Shown piece by piece: positions 54,971 to 61,487 of a stretch of 61,487 bases of DNA. A program made the translations under genes and the position numbers. This stretch comes from Sandaracinobacter neustonicus. Its GTDB lineage: Bacteria > Pseudomonadota > Alphaproteobacteria > Sphingomonadales > Sphingomonadaceae. The stretch is from assembly GCF_006385875.1 (NCBI RefSeq), contig NZ_VFSU01000018.1, positions 1 to 61,487 on the forward strand, written 5' to 3'. The notes below the pieces were generated by a model that had not been told where the DNA came from, did no database searches, and was given only the letters and a program-made list of their open reading frames with translations. Numbering within the stretch: the stretch's first letter is position 1; each line of letters starts with the position of its first letter.

Positions 54971-55884
54971 AGGCCCCCGCATCCGAACGCGGTGCGGCGT
55001 TGCTGGCTGTGCTGGCGATGGTGGTGTTGCTGGCGGGCTTCGCGACCATGGGGCTATCCCGGTTGAAGGCCGCCGGGGACCGGATCAGCGAGGCGCAGAC
55101 GCAGGCGGAGGCGCAGTTGCTGGCGGGCGCGGGCGGCACGGCGGCGGTTTCGGTGATCGGCCAGTTGAAGGCGCGGGCGCGCACGAACCCCGAACTGCTG
55201 ACGGAGCCGCTGAAGCTGGAGCTGCAGGGCGGCACGGTGGAGGCGCGTTTTGCCGATGGCGGCAATTGTTTCAACCTGAACAGCCTCGCTCGCCCGCCCG
55301 CGCGCACCAGCACCGGCGAGGTGCCCGCCGCCTCCCGCCCGCAGGATTTCGCCCGGCTGCTGGTGGCGACGGGCATCCCGACCTTGGAGGCCAACACGAT
55401 CGCGCAGGCCACCGCCGCGCGGCTGGCGCAGACTGGGCAGTTGTGGGCTGACGCCAGCGAATGGGCCGCCATCCCCGGCGTGACGGCGAAGCATTGGGCG
55501 CTGGCCGGGCCGCTGCTGTGTGCGCTGCCCAGCCGCGAAAACAGCGCGGTGAATATCAACAGCCTGACCGCCGCGCAGGCCCCGCTGCTGACGGGGATGG
55601 GGCTGGGCGCGGACGAAGCGCGCCGCGCCATCGCCGCCCGCCCTGCCGCCGGATGGGGCTCTGCCTCTGACTTCATGAATTCGTCTGGCAGCAACCTTGA
55701 TCAGAATGGCGAAGCGGCGGAGCGAATGGGCACTTCCACCCGCTGGATGCGGCTGAGCATCGTGGCGGAGACGCCGCGGGCGCGGGTGGCGCGCGAGCTG
55801 TTGATCGACACCCTTGAACAACCGGCGGCAGTGGTATCTTCCCGCTGGCGTGCCGTAGAAGCTCCGGTAGAAGGAGCATTATGA
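54967..55884 (+). CDS. gspK: minor pseudopilin GspK
   Basis: 305 residues. A short leader (MKAPASERG) precedes AALLAVLAMVVLLAGFATMG, which lacks the position-5 Glu as is usual for GspK. The body has FADGGNCFNLNSLARPP, FARLLVATGIP, and two helix-hairpin-helix-like stretches (NINSLTAAQAPLLTGMGLGA). GspK caps the pseudopilus tip and has the large alpha domain. It overlaps the gspL start by 4 bp. Confidence 0.9.
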   Translation: MKAPASERGAALLAVLAMVVLLAGFATMGLSRLKAAGDRISEAQTQAEAQLLAGAGGTAAVSVIGQLKARARTNPELLTEPLKLELQGGTVEARFADGGNCFNLNSLARPPARTSTGEVPAASRPQDFARLLVATGIPTLEANTIAQATAARLAQTGQLWADASEWAAIPGVTAKHWALAGPLLCALPSRENSAVNINSLTAAQAPLLTGMGLGADEARRAIAARPAAGWGSASDFMNSSGSNLDQNGEAAERMGTSTRWMRLSIVAETPRARVARELLIDTLEQPAAVVSSRWRAVEAPVEGAL

Positions 55885-57212
55885 CCCTGTTGCTGGAAAC
55901 CGAGGACGGCGTGCGCCAGTTGAGCGCGGAAGCAGCCGACGCCGATGCGGACGGCCCGCTGATCGCCGTGCTTCCGGGCGACGACATCGCGTTGCACCGC
56001 CTGCAACTGGCCGAGGGCGACGCCCGCGCCCGGCACGAGGAAGCGGTGATGCGCATCACCGATCTGGCCGCGCAGCCGGTGGAGGATCTGCACATCGCCA
56101 TCGGCCCGGCGGATGATGCGGGCCACAGCTGGGTCGCGCTGATCGACCGGCAGCGCATGGCGGACCATCTCGCGCATCTGAAGGCCGCAGGGGCCGAACC
56201 GGCGCATATCGTGCCCGCCGCCCTGCTGCTGGCCGAGCCGGAGTCCGGCCCCAGCATGGCCCGCTTTGGCGACCGCGTGTTGCTGCGCACCGACGAACTG
56301 GCCGGGCTGGTGGAACCGGCGCTTGCCTCTGCGCTCAGCGGGCGCAGCCTGCTGGGGCGGTTCGTGCAACTCTCTGAATTCGCGCCCGCCGCCGTGCCGG
56401 AGACACTGCCGCTGGACCTGATGCAAGGCGATTTCGGGCCGAAGCAGCGCTGGTGGAAAAGCCGCCGCTTCCTGCTGTGGGCGGGCGTGCTCTCTCTGCT
56501 GGCGCTGCTGCTGGCGATTGCGCCTGTGCTGATCGACCGGGGCCGTGCGGCGGCTGCGGTTGCGGCCTATGATCAGGCGGTGATCGAACTGGCCGCGCAG
56601 ACGCTGGGGCAGCGCCCCGCCAGCGCCGAAGCCGGGGCCGAAGCGCTGGCCGCAGCCCGCCGGGCAGCCGAAGGCGGCGCGCTGGGCGCGCGGCTGAGCT
56701 TCGCCGCGCGCACCCTTGAATCCATCCCCGGCGCGCGCTTCGACAGTGTGAAGCTGCTGCCCGATGGCGCGCTAAGAATCGCGCTGGGCGGCCCGGCCGA
56801 CGCCATCAACATCACCGCCACACGCATGGCGGGCGGGCCGTTCCACAGCGAGGCAGCCGGCACCATCGTGACGATGGGAGACCGGGTGGCGGGCCGTCCC
56901 AGCAACGACACGGCCCTGTCCCACGCCATGCTGCGGCTGGTCGCCGCCCGGCAGGACGCCGCGCTGGCGGCATCCGCCAAGGCGCGCGGCCCGGCGATGA
57001 AACCCGCCGACGTGAGCGCGGCGCTGGTGACGGCGGGGCTGGCCGATCCGGCTGCTGCCGCCAGCGGACGCATCGCTATCCCGGCCGCCCGATCCACCAC
57101 GCTGCTGCCGCTGATCGCCGATCTTGAGCTGAAAGGCGCGCGCTTCTCCGCCGCCGAAATCACCCGCAACGCCGACCAGACACTGTCGGCCACGCTGGAG
57201 GTGAAGCCATGA
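55881..57212 (+). CDS. gspL: GspL, apparently fused to a GspM periplasmic domain
   Basis: 443 residues. The cytoplasmic actin-like domain (about 1-190) reads LIAVLPGDDIALHRLQLAEG and AHIVPAALLLAEPE. One transmembrane helix (about 194-218, FLLWAGVLSLLALLLAIAPVL) follows, and then the periplasmic GspL domain (about 255-335) with LSFAARTLESIPGARFDSVK. The extra C-terminal segment (about 350-443), including LRLVAARQDAALAASAKARG and LLPLIADLELKGARFSAAEI followed by TLSATLEVKP, matches the GspM C-terminal ferredoxin-like fold in pattern. No separate gspM gene with its own helix is present. The length is about 80 residues above usual GspL. Confidence 0.8.
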   Translation: MTLLLETEDGVRQLSAEAADADADGPLIAVLPGDDIALHRLQLAEGDARARHEEAVMRITDLAAQPVEDLHIAIGPADDAGHSWVALIDRQRMADHLAHLKAAGAEPAHIVPAALLLAEPESGPSMARFGDRVLLRTDELAGLVEPALASALSGRSLLGRFVQLSEFAPAAVPETLPLDLMQGDFGPKQRWWKSRRFLLWAGVLSLLALLLAIAPVLIDRGRAAAAVAAYDQAVIELAAQTLGQRPASAEAGAEALAAARRAAEGGALGARLSFAARTLESIPGARFDSVKLLPDGALRIALGGPADAINITATRMAGGPFHSEAAGTIVTMGDRVAGRPSNDTALSHAMLRLVAARQDAALAASAKARGPAMKPADVSAALVTAGLADPAAAASGRIAIPAARSTTLLPLIADLELKGARFSAAEITRNADQTLSATLEVKP

Positions 57213-57595
57213 TGCTGGTGCTGGCCGCCGCCGCCGCATCGCTGATGGGGCTGACGGAACTGCCGCCACAAGCGGCAGCGCCGGGCCGCTGCCGCACCTT
57301 CCTGTGGACGAAAACCGAAACCCCCTTCCGCATCGCCATGCTGGACGAAAGCAGCCAGACGCTCCGCATGCGGCGCGGCAAGCAGATGTTCGACATCGCC
57401 CAGTTCGCGCCGGGCGAATATGGCGGCCATGGCTATCGCGTGGCGCTGCACGTGGAATATGCCAGCAGTGGCCAGATCCGGAACGGGCAACTGATCACCT
57501 CCGGCTCGATGCGGATCGAACAGGTGGATGCCAAGGGCGCACCCGCCGGGGAGTCTGTTTCAGTGCCGGTTGGGGGGATGCGCGCCTGCGGCTGA
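57209..57595 (+). CDS. small exported protein at the end of the gsp operon
   Basis: 128 residues with a short N-terminal hydrophobic stretch (MMLVLAAAAASLMGLTELPP) that could be a weak signal peptide. The body has two Cys (GRCRTFLWTKTE, MRACG near the end), and beta-like segments (RVALHVEYASSGQIRNGQL, SMRIEQVDAKG). It sits where gspM or gspN would be but shows neither fold. It is coupled to gspL by a 4-bp overlap (ATGA). It could be a T2SS accessory protein; no family recognised. Confidence 0.6.
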   Translation: MMLVLAAAAASLMGLTELPPQAAAPGRCRTFLWTKTETPFRIAMLDESSQTLRMRRGKQMFDIAQFAPGEYGGHGYRVALHVEYASSGQIRNGQLITSGSMRIEQVDAKGAPAGESVSVPVGGMRACG

Positions 57596-57719
57596 GGGCT
57601 GCGGGCGGGGCCTGCCGGTTGCAGCGCCGGATCACGCCTGTCGGCTCGGTCCCTGATGTTGGCGCATGGCGTGCCACCGCACTGGCCAACGCCCCGAATC
57701 GGGCCTAGCGTCTCAACCC

Positions 57720-58907
57720 ATGTCATTTGATCCGGCAGCGGCGACGGCCGCCTACATCGACTCGCTTGGCCCTGAGGCGCTGGCGAAGGCTGAAGCCTAT
57801 ACTGTGGGCGGGCATTGGATCCTGTTGTGGGGCGTGCTGGTCGGCGCGCTGGTCACATGGCTGATCGTGCGATCCGGCCTGCCGGACAGACTGCAACTGC
57901 GGCTGCGCGGAAAGCCTGTGAGGGCAGCCTTCCTTGTCAGCGCGCTGGTGCTGGCGCTCAGCAGCCTGCTGACGCTGCCGTGGACGCTTTACACCGATTA
58001 TTTCCGCATGAAGGCCTATGGCCGCACCAGCCAGCCGCTGGGGGATTGGCTGGGGCAGATGGCGCTTTCCACCGCCATCTCTATCGTGCTCGGGGCGCTG
58101 TTTTTTCTTGGCCTCTACACGCTGATCCGCAAGGCCGGGAAAAGCTGGTGGGTCTGGTCAGGCGGCCTCGTGGCGGCGGTGATTGCCCTGATGCTGCTGG
58201 CAGGCCCGGTGCTGATCGAGCCGCTGTTCAACGAGTATAAGCCGCTGCCCGCGGGCGAGGTTCGCACCGCGCTGGAGGTTCAGGCCGCGAAGGCGGGCAT
58301 CCCGGCGGACCGCATTTTCGTCTATGATGGCTCGCGCCAATCGAACAATTTCACCGCCAATGTGTCGGGCGTGTTCGGCTCGGCGCGGATCGCCATTTCC
58401 GATGTCGCGCTGCACGGGGCCAATCTGAATGAAGTGAAGGCGGTGACGGGCCATGAAATCGGCCATTACGTCAGCGGCCATATTTGGCGCGGCGTGGCGC
58501 TGTTCAGTGCGCTGGCGATGCTGTTCTTCTTTCTGGCAGATCGGCTGTTCCCACGCCTTGCCCGGCTGTTCGGCAGCAAGGCCAGCATCGGCGATCCGGC
58601 GGGCCTGCCGATCCTGCTGTTCTTCGCCAGCCTTGCCGGGCTGCTGGCCCAGCCGATCAGCAGCAGCTTTTCGCGCTGGAGCGAGGCCGATGCGGACCGT
58701 TACAGCCTGGAAACGGTGAACCTGCCGGATGCGCTGTCTTCCGCGCTGGTGAAAACGGCGGAGTATCGTTACCCCCGGCCTGGCCGTCTGGAGGAAATCC
58801 TGTTCTATGATCACCCTTCGGTGGAACGGCGTGTGCGCACGGCGATGGAGTGGAAAGCGGCGCATCCGTCGACCCCGGATACAGCGCGCGACGAAGGCGG
58901 CAGTTGA
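57720..58907 (+). CDS. M48 family CaaX-prenyl-protease-like metallopeptidase (Ste24 type)
   Basis: 395 residues from ATG 57720. An N-terminal Ste24-type region with several membrane helices and LPWTLYTDYFRMKAYGRTSQ precedes the peptidase M48 domain with zinc site GHEIGHYVSGH (about residue 242) and the third ligand Glu in EADADRYSL (about 320), then LEEILFYDHPSVERRVRTAM. Such enzymes cleave membrane proteins in bacteria. A weak purine-rich region precedes the ATG. Positions 57596-57719 show no gene. Confidence 0.92.
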   Translation: MSFDPAAATAAYIDSLGPEALAKAEAYTVGGHWILLWGVLVGALVTWLIVRSGLPDRLQLRLRGKPVRAAFLVSALVLALSSLLTLPWTLYTDYFRMKAYGRTSQPLGDWLGQMALSTAISIVLGALFFLGLYTLIRKAGKSWWVWSGGLVAAVIALMLLAGPVLIEPLFNEYKPLPAGEVRTALEVQAAKAGIPADRIFVYDGSRQSNNFTANVSGVFGSARIAISDVALHGANLNEVKAVTGHEIGHYVSGHIWRGVALFSALAMLFFFLADRLFPRLARLFGSKASIGDPAGLPILLFFASLAGLLAQPISSSFSRWSEADADRYSLETVNLPDALSSALVKTAEYRYPRPGRLEEILFYDHPSVERRVRTAMEWKAAHPSTPDTARDEGGS

Positions 58908-58940
58908 TTTCCGCCCCCATCCGCGCCTAGGGCTTCACCC

Positions 58941-59222
58941 ATGCGAAAGGCCCGAATCTATCAGCGCGGCGCGCCCGCCACCCAATCCGGCAAGGCCCGG
59001 GCAGACAGCTGGATTCTGGAACCGGAACCTGTCGAGAAAAAGCGCCCCGATCCGCTGATGGGCTGGGTGGGCAGCGGTGACACCGAAACCCAGCTGCGGC
59101 TGGTGTTCCCCTCGCTGGAAACGGCGCTGGCCTATGCCGCGCGCGAAGGCTTCGAGCCGGAGGTGGAACAGGCCCCGGCGAAACGGCTGATCCTGCAAAG
59201 CTACGCGGATAATTTCCGCTGA
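58941..59222 (+). CDS. NDUFS4-type complex I accessory subunit (ETC_C1)
   Basis: 93 residues. ARIYQRGAPATQSGKARADS followed by WILEPEPVEKKRPDPLMGWV and GSGDTETQLRLVFPSLETAL are the conserved NDUFS4 (18-kDa/AQDQ) features. In mitochondria this subunit stabilises the N-module. It is on its own transcript or follows the M48 gene by 33 bp, away from any nuo genes, and converges on lrgB with 4 bp between stops. Confidence 0.92.
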   Translation: MRKARIYQRGAPATQSGKARADSWILEPEPVEKKRPDPLMGWVGSGDTETQLRLVFPSLETALAYAAREGFEPEVEQAPAKRLILQSYADNFR

Positions 59223-59226
59223 AGTC

Positions 59227-59919
59227 TCAGCGCAGCAGCGCGAAAACTGACAGCAAGGCGGAGGTGGCGATGGCGTTCAGCGCCATGCCAAGGCTGGCGA
59301 ACGCCCCGGCCGTTGCATCCACCTGAAACGCCCGCGCCGCGCCGACGCCATGCGCCGACACGCCCACTGCAAAGCCGCGCGCGCGGTAATCGGCGATGCC
59401 CATCCGGTTGAGCAGCGGGGTCGCCGTCATCGCGCCGACGATCCCCGCGAACAGCACGATCACAGCCGCCAGCGCGGGGATTCCGCCCAACTGCTCCGCC
59501 ATGGCCATGGCGACAGGCGTGGTGGTGGCGCGCGGAGCCATGGAGGCGAGGATTTCGCGCGGCGCGCCGAACAGTATCAATATGCCGACCGCGCTGGTGA
59601 TCGCCGTGACTGCGCCCGCCGTCAGCGCCAGCGCAACCGGCACGGCCATGCGCCGGATCAGTCCGCGCAGCCGCCAGATCGGCACCGCAAGCCCCACCAC
59701 GGCGGGGCCGAGCAGGAAGGTCAACATCGCCGTCGCCTCATGATAAACGGGGTAAGGTGTGCCGCTGAGCAGCAGCAGGCCGATCAGCACAGGGGTCGCC
59801 AGCAGCACGGGGTGGCACAGGGGATGGCGGTTGCTGCGCCGGGAAATCCGGTCTGCCAGTTCGAACAACAGCAGGGTGGCCGCAAGCCACAGGATCGGCG
59901 TGGCGAGCAGCTCCGTCAT
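59227..59919 (-). CDS. lrgB: LrgB family membrane protein
   Basis: 230 residues with about six membrane helices. The LrgB pattern is clear: PVLIGLLLLSGTPYPVYHEA, FLLGPAVVGLAVPIW, PRATTTPVAMAMAEQLGG and YRARGFAVGVSAHGVGAARA. Related proteins control murein hydrolase activity or export small organic acids such as pyruvate or glycolate. It overlaps lrgA by 4 bp (ATGA). Confidence 0.93.
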   Translation of the reverse strand: MTELLATPILWLAATLLLFELADRISRRSNRHPLCHPVLLATPVLIGLLLLSGTPYPVYHEATAMLTFLLGPAVVGLAVPIWRLRGLIRRMAVPVALALTAGAVTAITSAVGILILFGAPREILASMAPRATTTPVAMAMAEQLGGIPALAAVIVLFAGIVGAMTATPLLNRMGIADYRARGFAVGVSAHGVGAARAFQVDATAGAFASLGMALNAIATSALLSVFALLR

Positions 59920-60272
59920 TGCGGCATGTCCGCGCCGCTGCGCTTCAGCGCCCAGCGAAACACCAGCACCGTCACCATCATCGTCAGGATGGTGGAAACC
60001 ACGGTCGCCAGCACCAGCGCCAGCCCGTGGCGGGAGAGGATCTGCCCTTCTTCCATCACCCCTACGGCGGCGGGCACGAACAGGATCGCCAGATGCGCCG
60101 TCAGCCAGCCCGTCACGGCCTCCAGCCCCGGCCGTTCCCGCCGAACCAGCGCCAGCCAGCCCAGCAGCAGCAGCAAGCCGATCACCGGCCCCGGCAGCGG
60201 CAGGCCGGTCAGCCGGTGCAGGGCTTCGCCAAGCAACTGGCAGACGAACAGCAATGCGATGGCATCGATCAT
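59916..60272 (-). CDS. lrgA: CidA/LrgA family membrane protein
   Basis: 118 residues with four hydrophobic helices. ALLFVCQLLGEALHRLTGLP, PLPGPVIGLLLLLGWLAL and LFVPAAVGVMEEGQIL are the LrgA/CidA holin-like motifs. ATG 60272 is chosen. The open frame runs further upstream through the antisense of the tRNA gene, which is not coding. It is the first gene of the lrgA-lrgB pair, with about 156 bp to the tRNA. Confidence 0.92.
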   Translation of the reverse strand: MIDAIALLFVCQLLGEALHRLTGLPLPGPVIGLLLLLGWLALVRRERPGLEAVTGWLTAHLAILFVPAAVGVMEEGQILSRHGLALVLATVVSTILTMMVTVLVFRWALKRSGADMPQ

Positions 60273-60428
60273 GACGGGCAGCCCCAGCGGTTCCGGGCCA
60301 AGGCGGCCGACGGTTGCGAACCCCGGAAGCCATAGACGCCGCCGCCACTTATTCAAATCCGGCTTTGAGCAACGGAGGCGCAGCGGGCTTTCCGAACCGC
60401 CCCGCAATCCGCTAGGGAGATGCGCGCA

Positions 60429-60505
60429 GCGCCTGTAGCTCAGCTGGATAGAGCATCCGCCTTCTAAGCGGAATGTCGCAGGTTCGAGTCCTGCCGGGCG
60501 CGCCA
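60429..60505 (+). tRNA. tRNA-Arg (anticodon TCT)
   Basis: 77 bases. The acceptor stem GCGCCTG pairs with CGGGCGC before discriminator G and encoded CCA (60503-60505). The D stem is GCTC/GAGC. The anticodon stem TCCGC/GCGGA encloses loop CTTCTAA with anticodon TCT, reading AGA. The T stem GCAGG/CCTGC encloses TTCGAGT. All stems are complete. A recombinase relic directly abuts its 3' end. Confidence 0.98.
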
Positions 60506-60780
60506 TTTTCGAACACAAGAGAGAACCATGGACGTGGTTTTGGCCACGCCTGTTGCGGCACTTCCGGCCAGTGCGGCTTTGGAGCCGCCGACGCAGACCT
60601 CGTTGAGCAGCAGCCTGATATAGGCCTGACGCAGATCAGACGGGCCGTGGCGCAGCTTGTGGCGCGCAGGGGCAGCTCCAGCTTCTGGCGCATCGAAGCG
60701 TCCTCGGCATCCATCAGCCCTTTCCCGACCAGTTCCAGCAGTCGCCTCGGCTTCCTTATAGCCGTGCTGCAGCTCTTTCA
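60506..60780 (-). pseudogene. relic of a serine-recombinase C-terminus reading into tRNA-Arg
   Basis: On the minus strand the segment AYIRLLLNEVCVGGSKAALA and then CVRKWRARQDSNLRHSA (the last part antisense to the tRNA) matches the typical C-terminal end of large serine recombinases, whose genes end at a tRNA attachment site. Upstream, the coiled-coil-like LELVGKGLMDAEDASMRQKL lies in another frame, so there is a frameshift near 60650, and the catalytic N-terminus is missing, replaced by the IS4-type element. It is a decayed integration remnant. The identification rests on pattern memory and has no catalytic residues to confirm it. Confidence 0.5.
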
Positions 60781-60890
60781 ATTACCCACAAGTGGTCGCG
60801 AGCGTGATTCCGTTGGCCGCATGAGCATTGCCCGTCTGGAATCAAGCATGATTCATTCCCTGGCACCTGAATCGGTTGGCGGGGTGCAAC

Positions 60891-61487
60891 GTGGAGACGT
60901 CCGTTTTCGATGCGGCAGGATGGGCTGACGGGGAAGTCGATCCCGCCGCCTTTCGTGATAAGCGACTGGGCGAACGGCTTCGAACGATGCTTAAGCAGAT
61001 GGCAGGAGCGATTGGCGCACCGATACCGATGGCGTGTCAAGACTGGGCCAATACAAAGGCGGCCTACCGTTTTTTGTCTAATGGCTCGGTGAACGAGGGA
61101 GACATACTTGCCGGGCATTTTCAGGCGACACGGACACGCGCGGCGGCGCTTGAGGGGTTCATCCTGGTTTTACAGGACACCACCGAATTCTCCTATCAAA
61201 GGCGCAATCCTGAAACGATTGGCGCCATCGGGCTTGCGCCGAGCCGGCGTGATGAGAATGGTCGGCTTCGGCTTCATACGGTCTGCGGCCTGCTCATGCA
61301 CTCCAGCCTTGCGATCACGACTGAGGGATTGCCACTGGGTCTGACAGCGGCGAAATTCTGGACCCGCACCAAGTTCAAGGGCGCCAACGCGTTGAAGCGG
61401 CGGATCAATCCCACGCGCGTGCCGATCGAGGAGAAGGAGAGCTACCGCTGGCTCGAGAATATGCGTCAATCGACCACCCTGCTAGGC
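60891..61487 (+). CDS. IS4/Tn5-like transposase, 5' part (3' end outside window)
   Basis: 199 codons open to the right edge. The N-terminal Tn5-like domain shows WADGEVDPAAFRDKRLGERL and CQDWANTKAAYRFLSNGSVN, followed by the first catalytic Asp in FILVLQDTTEFSYQ (about residue 97), then HTVCGLLMHSSLAITTEGLP and WTRTKFKGANALKRRINPTR. GTG 60891 is taken as the start; TTG 60876 is an alternative, and an in-frame TGA at 60849 limits the frame. A Tn5-end-like CTCTTTCAATTACCCACAAG lies near 60772, possibly the terminal repeat. The remaining gap (60781-60890) shows no gene. Confidence 0.85.
   Translation, partial: METSVFDAAGWADGEVDPAAFRDKRLGERLRTMLKQMAGAIGAPIPMACQDWANTKAAYRFLSNGSVNEGDILAGHFQATRTRAAALEGFILVLQDTTEFSYQRRNPETIGAIGLAPSRRDENGRLRLHTVCGLLMHSSLAITTEGLPLGLTAAKFWTRTKFKGANALKRRINPTRVPIEEKESYRWLENMRQSTTLLG

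Noticed and set aside
57209-57595. The 128-residue gene as gspM
   Set aside because: It lacks the N-terminal cytoplasmic tail with membrane helix and the ferredoxin-like pattern of GspM, which instead appears at the C-terminus of the gspL product.
60273-60518. N-terminal extension of lrgA beginning MARPAGLEPATFRLEGG
   Set aside because: This is the well-known false peptide from the antisense of a tRNA gene; lrgA starts at 60272.

Overview
The window is a GC-rich chromosomal segment of an alphaproteobacterium, most probably order Sphingomonadales. The evidence is two choice-of-anchor A proteins with PEPxxWA-type C-terminal sorting signals, a proteobacterial-type GluRS with an ALSKR signature, mitochondrion-like complex I accessory subunits (NDUFA12 and NDUFS4 families), the NDUFA12-MlaD-DUF2155-aat neighbourhood, rpoH beside an RluA-family synthase, and many dispersed sphingomonad-style intergenic repeats. 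I cannot name a genus from sequence alone. Both ends of the window run into insertion sequences: an IS1380-family transposase on the left and an IS4/Tn5-like transposase on the right.

Layout. 1-3.4 kb: IS1380 transposase (partial), then two tandem anchor-A/PEP-CTERM genes, the second broken by an in-frame TAG. 3.4-7.6 kb: small membrane protein, branched-chain amino acid genes ilvB-ilvN-ilvC, CsbD stress protein. 7.7-10.5 kb: EF-hand protein, MFS permease, SDR oxidoreductase. 11.2-14.7 kb (minus): probable operon S1/P1 nuclease-mtnP-apt-folP-small basic protein. 14.9-18.5 kb: DUF937 protein, a GIY-YIG nuclease bracketed by inverted repeat pairs, and a minus-strand operon djlA-like/EamA/peptidoglycan amidase. 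18.9-21.5 kb: cold-shock protein, JAMM peptidase, RluA-type pseudouridine synthase, rpoH. 21.8-23.6 kb (minus): CoxG-like, XdhC and MobA-like genes for molybdoenzyme maturation. 23.8-30.2 kb: double cold-shock protein, DUF192, NDUFA12, MlaD, DUF2155, then aat and an amidase (minus) and a DegP-type protease. 30.9-38.1 kb: small membrane protein, pccA, YqgE, peroxiredoxin, dienelactone hydrolase, and the operon HAD phosphatase-dapD-DUF2147. 38.1-42.5 kb: lipoprotein subtilase with a possible beta-rich C-terminus, and gltX. 42.5-47.1 kb (minus): a tightly coupled four-gene haem cassette (unknown protein, membrane protein, Dyp peroxidase, P450). 47.2-57.6 kb: prepilin peptidase and a compact type II secretion locus gspCDEFGIJK plus what looks like a gspL-gspM fusion. 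57.7-60.3 kb: M48 CaaX-type protease, NDUFS4, lrgA-lrgB. 60.4-61.5 kb: tRNA-Arg(TCT), a serine-recombinase relic reading into the tRNA, and the IS4 transposase.

The most striking non-genic structure is a set of mosaic intergenic repeats. Twelve full copies of a 25-bp element made of two small palindromes occur as six facing pairs, and longer mosaic blocks fill most gaps over 250 bp, preferentially where genes converge. One pair arrangement flanks a GIY-YIG endonuclease gene on both sides, and the repeat itself supplies the stop codon of both that gene and the convergent amidase gene. This GIY-YIG/repeat association and the Dyp-P450 cassette are my two best candidates for an undescribed system.
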